Positions 19,806 to 26,304 of a stretch of 26,304 bases of DNA are shown here, piece by piece. The DNA lies in contig CAJJLZ010000033.1 of the NCBI GenBank assembly GCA_905192745.1, positions 1 to 26,304 on the forward strand, given 5' to 3'. Below the pieces are notes generated by a model. The model was not told the DNA's origin. It searched no databases and worked only from the letters and a program-made list of their open reading frames with translations. A program made the position numbers and the translations under genes. Numbering within the stretch: the stretch's first letter is position 1; each line of letters opens with the position of its first letter. This DNA comes from an uncultured Oscillospiraceae bacterium (GTDB taxonomy: Bacteria; Bacillota; Clostridia; Oscillospirales; Acutalibacteraceae).

Positions 19806-20945
19806 TTATTTCTCGGCCGGCAGGATGTTGGGGACGTTCCGGTCGGTTGCGAAGTTGGGGAGGTTATACAGCGTCAGCAGATCGGTAACGTGGTTCTCCA
19901 CCGCATAGGCGAAGATGTCGTCCTTCACATACCGTGGGTCGAGCACCAGAATGCGCTCGTAATGGGATACAAGGAAGGGGACGAAGCAGTGGGCATAGGA
20001 ATCCTGTAAAAGCAGGAGGGTGCGGCCGTTTTTCGTTCCGGTTTCAATCTCCACCTTCGCGTGGTTTCCGCCGAGAAAATAAGAGTACTTGTCCTTCTGG
20101 TTCAGGAACTCCTCCCGATACAGGGACGGGCTTATCGTCCCCTCCCCGTAGTCCACCCGTACCTCCACCGGCCGGGCGGGGACATAGGCGGTTACGCTGT
20201 CCGGCTTCAGAGTGGGGAGGTTTGCCTTGGAATACAGGGTGCCGTAAAAAGAATCGCTTACCGTTTCCGCCGAAAAGGCGGCGGTGGGCAGGGGAGAGAG
20301 TCCGGCGCTTTTCGCCCATTCGGCGTAGACCAGATAGGCGGCCTGCGTCGTCCAATGATGGTCGGTGCGGTAATACAGCGGGGTATCCACGTTATTCTGC
20401 AGCAGCTCGGTCACATCGCAGAGCGGCGCGTCCGCGGCCAGCAGGGACGCGGCCCTTTCCAGCGCGGTATTCTGGTCAGGTACCGGCGCAAAGGCCGGAA
20501 GCTGTTTGGTCAAAACGGCCGATGCGGTGGGGATGAGCAGGGTAGAGGCGTTCAGAGACGGTTCCCGTTCCCGCAGCGCCCGCGCAAAAGCGGCGATTGC
20601 TTCTGTGTTTTCCGCCAATTGCTTGTCGTCGATGGTTTCGCCCGCGTCGAAAAGAACGCCGTCTTTTCCGAAATAAACCCGCTGGTTGTCTTTTTTCAGC
20701 ATTCCCAGCTCGGCCACGGTTTTCAGTCCGATCCAGCCGTCCCGCGCCAAAAACTGATCGGCGGTATATTTTTCAAAGCTCTGTGAAAATTTTCCCGAGA
20801 GCAGATCCTCCCCGTTCAGGGCGGGCAGGGTTTGGAGATACCGGTTTTCATTCTCCGAGAATTCCCGTTGGGGGACCAGCAGATTGGCGGCCGTCGCGCT
20901 GAAGAGCAGAACGACAAAGCCGATGGAAATCGCTTTTTTGTTCAT
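19806..20945 (-). CDS. DHHW-motif protein, AlgJ/AlgX-like partner of surface O-acetylation
   Basis: A 379-aa protein with an N-terminal hydrophobic segment (residues 5-23, ISIGFVVLLFSATAANLL) acting as signal or anchor, so the main domain is outside the membrane. It has the SGNH-like fold of alginate acetyltransferases: YYRTDHHWTTQAAY carries the DHHW motif (Asp195, His196, His197, Trp198), and LLLLQDSYAHCFVPFL carries the probable catalytic serine. In this family the protein takes acetyl groups passed across the membrane by an MBOAT partner and puts them on a polysaccharide or peptidoglycan. The MBOAT gene is 73 bp upstream in the same operon. The ATG at 20945 is preferred over an in-frame TTG at 20957, which lies against the AAAGGA site. 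It is the last gene of the unit. Confidence 0.9.
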   Translation of the reverse strand: MNKKAISIGFVVLLFSATAANLLVPQREFSENENRYLQTLPALNGEDLLSGKFSQSFEKYTADQFLARDGWIGLKTVAELGMLKKDNQRVYFGKDGVLFDAGETIDDKQLAENTEAIAAFARALREREPSLNASTLLIPTASAVLTKQLPAFAPVPDQNTALERAASLLAADAPLCDVTELLQNNVDTPLYYRTDHHWTTQAAYLVYAEWAKSAGLSPLPTAAFSAETVSDSFYGTLYSKANLPTLKPDSVTAYVPARPVEVRVDYGEGTISPSLYREEFLNQKDKYSYFLGGNHAKVEIETGTKNGRTLLLLQDSYAHCFVPFLVSHYERILVLDPRYVKDDIFAYAVENHVTDLLTLYNLPNFATDRNVPNILPAEK

Positions 20946-21018
20946 GGGCAAGCCCAATCCTTTCGTGGTTCATCGGAATTTCTCCGGCCGGAAGGGCTGT
21001 TCAGGCCGACCGGGCCGG

Positions 21019-22446
21019 TCAGAAGCGGAAATACAGGAACGGGTTGTAGGAAGCGTCCACCAGGTAGGCGACGCTGAGCGCCGAGATCGCCAGCAGAACG
21101 ACGCCGGCGGCGACGGTGGAAACCGCCGGCCGGGAGAGGGCGAGCCGCCCGTTTTCCAGCCGCGCGGCGGCCCGCTTGGGCAGGTTGGTGCAGCCGACCG
21201 CCCCGATGAGGAGAAGCAGTCCGTTGGTCAGCAGCAGATAGAGGGAACGGGAATCGTACAGCCCCGCCCCGTGCGCGCCGAACATCGCCCCGATATAGGA
21301 GAAGCCGGCAGACAGGCTGTCGAACGCGAAGAGCGCCCAGCTCAGGATCACCATCAGCATGGTGTAAAGATGCGAAACAACAGCGGGAGCCTTTTTCAGC
21401 CACTTGAGCAGGAACAGTTTCTCCGCCATCAGCAGTATGCCGAAGAACAGTCCCCAGGCGACAAAGTTCCAGCTTGCGCCGTGCCAGATGCCGGTCAGAA
21501 TCCAGACGACCAGAATATTGCGGATCTGGATGGGAAGCCCCTTCCGATTGCCGCCCAGCGGAATATAGACGTAATCCCGGAACCAGGTGCTCAGCGAGAT
21601 ATGCCACCGCCGCCAGAATTCGGTGATGCTTTTGGACATGTAAGGATAATTGAAATTTTCCAGAAAGGTGAAGCCGAACATTTTCCCCAGCCCGATCGCC
21701 ATGTCCGAATAACCGGAGAAATCGAAATAAATCTGGAAGGTGAAGGCGAGAATGCCGATCCACGCCGTCAGCACCGGCACGCTGGCCGGATCCATCGCGG
21801 AAATCTGGGTCCAGATCAGGCCAATGGTGTTGGCGAGCAGTACTTTTTTCCCCAGTCCCGTTACAAAGCGGCGGACGCCATCCCCGAATTGGTCGAAATT
21901 TTCAGTCCGGTCGGTCAGCTGCTGGTCGATCGTCTTATACTGGACAATCGGTCCGGCGATCAGCTGGGGGAACAGGGCGACGTAGGTTCCAAAGGAAACG
22001 ATGTTCCGCTGGGCTTTCACATCCCCGCGATATACGTCAATGACGTAGGAAAGAGACTGGAAGGTGTAGAAAGAAATGCCGATCGGCAGTGTCAGCTCCA
22101 GCAGGGGGATGTCCACCCCCGGGACAGCGTTCAGATTGCCGATCAGAAAGTTGGAATATTTGAAAAAGCCGAGCGCGGCAAGGTTCAGCACCACCGCGGC
22201 GATCAACGCGATTTTCGCCCCGCGGAGGTCGCCCATGTCTTTCTTCCGCTGAATGATGAGTCCGTGGAGATAATCCACCGCGATCACGGCAAGCATGATA
22301 ACGACGTATACCGGTTCTCCCCAGGCGTAGAAAAACAGGCTGGCAATCAGCAGCAGCGCGTTTCTCAGCTTCTTTGGGATCAGAAAGTACAGGAGAAGGA
22401 CCGCCGGCAGAAAATAAAACAGAAAAAGCAGACTGCTGAATACCAT
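21019..22446 (-). CDS. MBOAT-family O-acyltransferase (AlgI/DltB/PatA-like)
   Basis: A 475-aa integral membrane protein with about ten or more helices. The N-terminus is FSSLLFLFYFLPAVLLLYFLIP, typical of AlgI. FFKYSNFL, LPIGISFYTFQSLSYVIDVYRG and PQLIAGPIVQY are family signatures. WRRWHISLSTWFRDYVYIPLGGNR and LTGIWHGASWNFVAWG hold the two conserved histidines; the second is the putative catalytic one. It would move acetyl groups from cytosolic acetyl-CoA across the membrane to the DHHW protein. The acceptor (peptidoglycan, teichoic acid or exopolysaccharide) cannot be told from sequence. The next gene upstream, a lipoprotein, ends 44 bp before it. Confidence 0.96.
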   Translation of the reverse strand: MVFSSLLFLFYFLPAVLLLYFLIPKKLRNALLLIASLFFYAWGEPVYVVIMLAVIAVDYLHGLIIQRKKDMGDLRGAKIALIAAVVLNLAALGFFKYSNFLIGNLNAVPGVDIPLLELTLPIGISFYTFQSLSYVIDVYRGDVKAQRNIVSFGTYVALFPQLIAGPIVQYKTIDQQLTDRTENFDQFGDGVRRFVTGLGKKVLLANTIGLIWTQISAMDPASVPVLTAWIGILAFTFQIYFDFSGYSDMAIGLGKMFGFTFLENFNYPYMSKSITEFWRRWHISLSTWFRDYVYIPLGGNRKGLPIQIRNILVVWILTGIWHGASWNFVAWGLFFGILLMAEKLFLLKWLKKAPAVVSHLYTMLMVILSWALFAFDSLSAGFSYIGAMFGAHGAGLYDSRSLYLLLTNGLLLLIGAVGCTNLPKRAAARLENGRLALSRPAVSTVAAGVVLLAISALSVAYLVDASYNPFLYFRF

Positions 22447-22490
22447 GGGTGTTCCTCACATTCCTTAATCTGTGACGCGCGGAGAGGGCG

Positions 22491-22964
22491 TTATCCCTTG
22501 GTGTAGCCGTCGATGCACTTTTTGGCCGCCGCGTTGTCGTCCGATACGCAGACAATCACATAGCTGCCGGTGGTGACGATTACGGGATCGCTCAGCTTGT
22601 CCTGCTCCTTCGGGTTATAATCCTCGAACCCGGCCCGCTGGTCGGCAATCCGCTGGTCTACCGCCGCCCTGATCCGGACGGCGGCATCTTTATCCTTCGC
22701 TTCGAACACGGCGATTTCCTCCGCCGTAGCGCCGGAACTGACATACACCTTTTTCGCGGCAATATCCGTTTCGTCAATATCCTTGTATATCTTCGGGAAG
22801 GCGGTATCATTCAGTTCCGACAACTCATCCTCGAAGGGAACGGCGGCCTTCAGATCGTCCGCCAGCGCGGAAACATCAATGGTCACTTCTTTTGTGTTCT
22901 GACAGCCGGAAAGCAGAAAAGCGGCCGTCATCAGGGAGAGAAGCAGGCAGCAGAGTTTTTTCAT
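22491..22964 (-). CDS. DUF4358-type lipoprotein
   Basis: A 157-aa lipoprotein. MKKLCCLLLSLMTAAFLLSGC is a type II signal peptide, with Cys21 as the lipidated residue, so the protein is anchored on the outer face of the membrane. The mature part starts QNTKEVTIDVSALADDLKAAV and has the helical/strand pattern KKVYVSSGATAEEIAVFEAKD, then VIVTTGSYVIVCVSDD, which I associate with DUF4358. The molecular function is unknown. Its place between the MBOAT gene and the SGNH hydrolase gene, on the same strand and with short gaps, ties it to the surface acetylation cassette. A GGATGGAATC ribosome site precedes the ATG. Confidence 0.85.
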   Translation of the reverse strand: MKKLCCLLLSLMTAAFLLSGCQNTKEVTIDVSALADDLKAAVPFEDELSELNDTAFPKIYKDIDETDIAAKKVYVSSGATAEEIAVFEAKDKDAAVRIRAAVDQRIADQRAGFEDYNPKEQDKLSDPVIVTTGSYVIVCVSDDNAAAKKCIDGYTKG

Positions 22965-22981
22965 AGAGATTCCATCCTTTC

Positions 22982-23083
22982 CATTTGTACCATAGCGCCG
23001 CCCAGCCGGATTCTATGCGTGCCTTTGCTGGCGGCGCTACTGAGAAATGCTTTCGCATTTCTCCTAAACGACATTTGTACCAT
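22982..23083. repeat. Double-hairpin element bounded by a 12-bp direct repeat
   Basis: CATTTGTACCAT occurs at 22982-22993 and again at 23072-23083. Between the copies AGCGCCGCC (22994-23002) pairs with GGCGGCGCT near 23030-23038, and the stem extends inward through CAGC/GCTG with one bulged base. GAGAAATGC and GCATTTCTC then form a 9-bp stem with a TTTC loop. It sits in the gap between the lipoprotein and SGNH genes of one operon. It may be a small non-autonomous mobile element or a dispersed intergenic repeat, and its stems could act as a partial terminator or RNA processing site within the operon. Confidence 0.65.
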
Positions 23084-23084
23084 G

Positions 23085-24020
23085 TTATCCTGCGGCCGTT
23101 GTTGTCGCAGGGGCGTTCGCTGCCGGGACATAGGCCGCGGCGTCGGTGTGGGTTTTCAGATAATCCCGCCATTTCCGGCAGTAAGCGGCGTTCAGATGTA
23201 CGCCGTCGGAACTCGCGTCGTCCGGTAGGTTGCCCTTTCCGTCCTCCACCGCCTCCCGTACGTTGAGATAGGCTACCTGCTTTTCCCGGCACATGGTCCG
23301 GAGCAGTTCGTTGTACTGCAGAATGCGGGGATTGTTGATATACTGCTCCCGTTCCGACTTGGCGGCCGAGACGGGGAAAATCGACTGAACGAAGATTTTC
23401 GCGCCGGGCTGCGTTTCCTTCACCCGGTCCACCAGATCGCCGTACCGCTTGGCGAAAGCGTCGGGAGACGACCAGCCGAGTTCGTTGACCCCCAGCATGA
23501 TGTATACTTTGCCGAAGGAACGTTTCCCCAGCGCGTCGTTGACACTCAGCTTACCGCCGTCAATGTCCACCGTCGCGTCGCTGAACACCTTGCTCACCGT
23601 CAGTCCCTTGGAAGCAAAAAAGGCAGCGTTTCCCGGCGTGGCATACAGCATCAGTCCCTGAGTGCGGGAATCCCCGATGAAGCACGCGTCGTCGAACCAG
23701 GAATCCGCCGCGGCTGTGGGGGCGGAGGAAACCGACGAGGCGGTGGAGGCGGCGGTCGTCGGTAGGGTGGTCGGCAGGGTGGTCGTCGGCGCCGACGAGG
23801 CGGTGGTTTCAGCCGTACTTGTTGAGGCGGCGGAGGAGGGTTCGCTTTCCGGCGCGGGAGAGGGCTTTGCGCAGGAGCGGACCAGCAGCACGATCCCGAC
23901 GATCAGCGCAATCAGCAGCAGGGCCAGCCCGGCGAGGACGAGCCGCCGTTTGCGCCGGTGGCGGCGGACCTTTGGAGAAACCGGCTGTTTGCGAAAGTTT
24001 CCGTTTTTCATAGTATTCAT
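23085..24020 (-). CDS. Membrane-anchored SGNH/GDSL hydrolase
   Basis: About 311 aa from the ATG at 24020; the ORF is open to a GTG at 24029, and ATG 24011 is also possible. Numbering from the GTG, a very basic N-terminus (KVRRHRRKRR) precedes one membrane helix (31-50, LVLAGLALLLIALIVGIVLLV) in type II orientation. A Ser/Thr/Pro/Ala-rich linker (about 55-108) would span the wall. The catalytic domain has FIGDSRTQG with nucleophile Ser121, MLGVNELGW with the conserved Asn, and SDGVHLN with the Asp/His pair. It is an extracellular esterase or acetyl-transferring enzyme. As first gene of the operon with MBOAT and DHHW partners it may remove or transfer O-acetyl groups on the same polymer. The linker's repeated PTT and SS units are low-complexity and likely variable between strains. 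Confidence 0.92.
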   Translation of the reverse strand: MNTMKNGNFRKQPVSPKVRRHRRKRRLVLAGLALLLIALIVGIVLLVRSCAKPSPAPESEPSSAASTSTAETTASSAPTTTLPTTLPTTAASTASSVSSAPTAAADSWFDDACFIGDSRTQGLMLYATPGNAAFFASKGLTVSKVFSDATVDIDGGKLSVNDALGKRSFGKVYIMLGVNELGWSSPDAFAKRYGDLVDRVKETQPGAKIFVQSIFPVSAAKSEREQYINNPRILQYNELLRTMCREKQVAYLNVREAVEDGKGNLPDDASSDGVHLNAAYCRKWRDYLKTHTDAAAYVPAANAPATTTAAG

Positions 24021-24061
24021 CTTGTTCACCGATCATTTCATTCCTTAGCGCTCTTTGTCGT

Positions 24062-24090
24062 AGTATAGGACGAAAAAAAGAAAACATACA
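24062..24090 (-). promoter_or_regulatory. Candidate promoter of the O-acetylation operon
   Basis: TATACT (24067-24062) on the minus strand with a weak TGTATG 17 bp upstream (24090-24085). Confidence 0.45.
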
Positions 24091-24111
24091 GATATCCCAT
24101 CGTCCGCTGAA

Positions 24112-24157
24112 AGAGAAAACCCACCGGGACAAAGGGCGTGTCCTTTCATCCCGGTGG
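24112..24157 (-). terminator. Intrinsic terminator of glyS
   Basis: On the minus strand CCACCGGGA/TCCCGGTGG with an inner AAAGG/CCTTT stem is followed by GTTTTC. It ends glyS before the O-acetylation operon promoter. Confidence 0.8.
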
Positions 24158-24164
24158 CGTCCGG

Positions 24165-25556
24165 TTAATAAGCGATTTTATCCGCGAGGTAATTGACAAG
24201 CTGATCGACGGCAATGCGTTCCTGCTGCATGGTGTCGCGGTCGCGTACCGTCACGCAGTGGTCTTCCAGACTGTCAAAATCGAAGGTGACGCAGTAGGGC
24301 GTGCCGATCTCGTCCTCCCGGCGGTACCGCTTGCCGATGGAGCCGGCGTCGTCGAAATCCACCATGAAGTGTTTGGCGAGCAGGCCGTGCACCTTCAGCG
24401 CTTCGTCGCTCAGCTTCTTGGAAAGGGGGAGCACCGCCGCCTTGAAGGGGGCGAGGGCCGGATGCAGATGAAGCACCACGCGGGTGTCGTTTTTCTCCGC
24501 GTCCACCACTTCTTCATCATACGCCTCGCACAGGAAGGCGAGCACCACCCGGTCGGCGCCGAGAGAAGGCTCAATGACGTAAGGAATATAACGCTCGTTG
24601 GTTTCGGGATCAAAGTATTCCAGACTTTTGCCGGAAGCCTCCTGATGCCGTCCCAGATCGTAATCGGTGCGGTCGGCAATGCCCCACAGCTCTCCCCAGT
24701 CGGTGAAGGGGAAGGCGTATTCGATGTCGGTGGTGGCACGGGAGTAGAAGGCCAGCTCCGCCGGCTCATGATCCCGCAGCCGGAGGCTCTCTTCCTTGAT
24801 GCCCAGGGAGATCAGCCAGTTTTTGCAGAAGTCCTTCCAGTAGGCAAACCACTCCAGGTCGGTGCCGGGCTGGCAGAAGAACTCGCACTCCATCTGCTCA
24901 AATTCCCGGGTGCGGAAGGTGAAGTTGCCGGGGGTGATCTCGTTGCGGAAGGCTTTGCCCACCTGGCACACGCCGAAGGGCAGCTTCTTTCGGGTGGAAC
25001 GCTGGATATTGGCGAAGTTTACAAAAATGCCCTGCGCGGTTTCCGGCCGGAGATAGCAGGTGCTGGAGGAATCCTCCGTCACGCCGATGGCGGTTTTGAA
25101 CATCAGGTTGAATTTGCGGATGGGAGTGAAGTTATGCTTGCCGCAGACGGGGCAGACCACGTCCTCATGTTCCGCGATGAAGGCGTCCATCTGATCGAAG
25201 TCCATGGCGTCCACGTTGATCTCGGGATGAACGTCGCCGATCAGCTTGTCCGCGCGGTGGCGGGCCTTGCAGCTTTTGCAGTCCAGCAGCGGGTCGGAGA
25301 AGCCGGCCACATGTCCGGTGGTGACCCAGGTCTGGGGATTCATGATGATCGCCGCGTCCAGTCCGACGTTGGTGGGGCTTTCCTGCACGAACTTCTTCCA
25401 CCACGCGCGCTTGACGTTGTTCTTCAGTTCCACGCCGAGCGGTCCGTAATCCCAGGAATTCGCCAGTCCGCCGTAGATATCCGAGCCCGGATATACAAAG
25501 CCCCGGCCTTTGCACAGGGCGACGATTTTTTCCATGGTTTTCTCGCTGTTGTTCAT
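24165..25556 (-). CDS. glyS: Glycyl-tRNA synthetase, alpha2 (single-chain) type
   Basis: A 463-aa class II synthetase that charges tRNA-Gly. Length and motifs fit the homodimeric bacterial/eukaryotic type, not the alpha/beta tetramer. GFVYPGSDIYGGLANSWDYGPLG is the family start. Zinc-binding pairs CKSC (93-96) and CPVC (135-138) lie in the insertion. YLRPETAQGIFVNF, VGKAFRNEITPGNFTFRTREFEQME (motif 2) and PYVIEPSLGADRVVLAFL (motif 3) complete the catalytic core, followed by the anticodon-binding domain (VVLHLHPALAPFKAAVLPLSKKL). The ORF extends 22 codons upstream to 25622. ATG 25556 is preferred since it starts the conserved region, though its AAAGGA site is 12 nt away. The leader of about 120 nt is too short for a typical T-box. 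Confidence 0.97.
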   Translation of the reverse strand: MNNSEKTMEKIVALCKGRGFVYPGSDIYGGLANSWDYGPLGVELKNNVKRAWWKKFVQESPTNVGLDAAIIMNPQTWVTTGHVAGFSDPLLDCKSCKARHRADKLIGDVHPEINVDAMDFDQMDAFIAEHEDVVCPVCGKHNFTPIRKFNLMFKTAIGVTEDSSSTCYLRPETAQGIFVNFANIQRSTRKKLPFGVCQVGKAFRNEITPGNFTFRTREFEQMECEFFCQPGTDLEWFAYWKDFCKNWLISLGIKEESLRLRDHEPAELAFYSRATTDIEYAFPFTDWGELWGIADRTDYDLGRHQEASGKSLEYFDPETNERYIPYVIEPSLGADRVVLAFLCEAYDEEVVDAEKNDTRVVLHLHPALAPFKAAVLPLSKKLSDEALKVHGLLAKHFMVDFDDAGSIGKRYRREDEIGTPYCVTFDFDSLEDHCVTVRDRDTMQQERIAVDQLVNYLADKIAY

Positions 25557-25673
25557 GGGGGGATTCCGTCCTTTCACGGGGAGGTCCTGCCGCCCCGTCT
25601 TTTTGTCTATAAAATTCTCCAACGGATCGTCAATAAATTAACAAACCGGTTTGGCAAATTCATACTCCTTTCT

Positions 25674-25702
25674 ATAGTAAACAAAGTCTGCAGAAAAGTC
25701 AA
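25674..25702 (-). promoter_or_regulatory. Promoter of glyS
   Basis: TTGACT (25702-25697), a 17-bp spacer and TACTAT (25679-25674) on the minus strand. The following leader holds a 12-bp palindrome CAAACCGGTTTG at 25642-25653. Confidence 0.82.
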
Positions 25703-25765
25703 TCATTTGCCGGTAACTTTCCGGAATTTGAACCCCGGTATTTCCGTTTGTGTCCCGCGCGCCGG

Positions 25766-25803
25766 AAAAAGAACGGGACGGCGAATCAACCGCCGTCCCG
25801 TTC
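25766..25803 (-). terminator. Intrinsic terminator of the zinc-ribbon gene
   Basis: GAACGGGACGGCG (25771-25783) and its complement (25791-25803) form a 13-bp stem; on the minus strand it is followed by a run of five T. It insulates glyS from the upstream gene. Confidence 0.9.
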
Positions 25804-25839
25804 TCTCCGGCTCGGTAATTTTTGTTCGGTTTCGGTTGG

Positions 25840-26226
25840 TTACGGAAGCTCCTTCCCGCATTGACTGCAAAAACGGAATTCGCCCGTTACCGCCGTCCCG
25901 CAGTAAGGACAGAAGCGGCTTTTTCCCTTTGAAGCCGCGGGGGAGGCGGCTTCCTGACTGCCGCGGAAGCGCTCGTTCAGCGGATCGGGTTCCTCCCCGT
26001 CCTCTGTGATATCAAAGGAGGAACAGCGGTTTTTCCCTACCGCGTTCCGGAAATTGTACACCGTGATGGCCGCGGCCATGAGAATGAAGAAGACGCCGAA
26101 CAGGGCAATGAATCCGCCGCCCATCGCCGCGGCGGAAAAAGTCCAGACCACACCGAACAGGGCGACGAAAACCCCGATGACGCCGCTCATCATGGACGGC
26201 CCCCGCCCCGGCTTTACGCTTTTCAT
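25840..26226 (-). CDS. Small membrane protein with C-terminal zinc ribbon
   Basis: A 128-aa protein. Two hydrophobic segments (about residues 14-32 and 37-57) form a short membrane hairpin. An acidic, flexible stretch (70-103) follows. The C-terminus FCPYCGTAVTGEFRFCSQCGKELP has the four cysteines 106, 109, 120 and 123 of a zinc-ribbon/double-zinc-ribbon-like module, which would face the cytosol if both termini are inside. Such small zinc-ribbon membrane proteins are frequent in clostridia and their function is not known. The ATG follows AAGGAGGCGTCGGT, a near-ideal ribosome binding site. It is a single-gene unit, with its terminator at 25766-25803. The bases from 26227 to the window end show no other gene. 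Confidence 0.8.
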   Translation of the reverse strand: MKSVKPGRGPSMMSGVIGVFVALFGVVWTFSAAAMGGGFIALFGVFFILMAAAITVYNFRNAVGKNRCSSFDITEDGEEPDPLNERFRGSQEAASPAASKGKSRFCPYCGTAVTGEFRFCSQCGKELP

Positions 26227-26304
26227 ACCGACGCCTCCTTCGTTCCCGGCACGGACTGTAAAGTTAAATGAAAGTTGAGGACCCGTCAGCCCTTCTGGTA
26301 CAAT

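Noticed and set aside
20884..22506. 540-codon + strand open frame opposite the MBOAT and DHHW genes
   Set aside because: It is antisense to a clearly conserved membrane acyltransferase and shows no domain of its own.
25616..25670. 18-codon leader peptide before glyS (MNLPNRFV...)
   Set aside because: Its Shine-Dalgarno sequence is only one base from the ATG and overlaps the predicted transcription start; there is no run of glycine codons that would suggest attenuation.
24138..26009. 623-codon + strand open frame opposite glyS
   Set aside because: It is antisense to a full-length glycyl-tRNA synthetase and runs across terminator and promoter sequences.

Overview
The window looks like a chromosomal segment of a GC-rich, low-GC-phylum Clostridia bacterium (Bacillota, probably Oscillospirales/Ruminococcaceae). 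The evidence is the gene set (SepF, RlmH, WalJ/YycJ, alpha2-type glycyl-tRNA synthetase, clostridial-type PFK, a DHHW/MBOAT/DUF4358/SGNH cluster), strong AGGAGG-type ribosome binding sites, sigma-A-like promoters with 17-bp spacers, and many intrinsic terminators. The genus assignment is inference.

Left end (1-1770): the leader-distal end of a type I-C-like CRISPR array runs off the left edge, with no cas genes in view. It is followed by two small genes that are visibly more AT-rich than the rest of the window. One is an unrecognised 146-aa protein that may begin with an SH3-like barrel. The other is a 120-aa serine-recombinase catalytic domain standing alone that has lost the active-site arginines; its ribosome binding site can be buried in a hairpin. 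This stretch abuts the 3' end of a tRNA-Leu(TAA) gene, so it may be an island boundary.

Core regions: a glycerophosphodiester phosphodiesterase (-) is followed by a + strand series ppx/gppA-like, ppk1, a SAM methyltransferase and an AlkZ-related protein. Then come minus-strand walJ, murA, pfkA-like and a ribbon-helix-helix protein, rlmH (+) and sepF (-). An XRE regulator (-) and a small unknown gene (+) diverge from a shared control region. Next are an unusual sigma factor carrying a large C-terminal extension (-), a MATE transporter (+), and a Crp/Fnr regulator (-) divergent from a ferredoxin-like protein (+) across a 30-bp perfect palindrome.

Right part (19.8-26.3 kb): a minus-strand surface O-acetylation cassette reads SGNH hydrolase, DUF4358 lipoprotein, MBOAT acyltransferase, DHHW protein. 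A repeat-flanked double-hairpin element sits between its first two genes. It is preceded by glyS and a small two-helix zinc-ribbon membrane protein, and the window ends just upstream of the latter.

The most interesting items are the CRISPR-adjacent pair with the degenerate recombinase domain and sequestered RBS, the sigma-factor fusion, the Crp/Fnr palindrome located exactly at the start of its own transcript, and the structured element inside the O-acetylation cassette. No complete undescribed defence system is demonstrable from the sequence alone.
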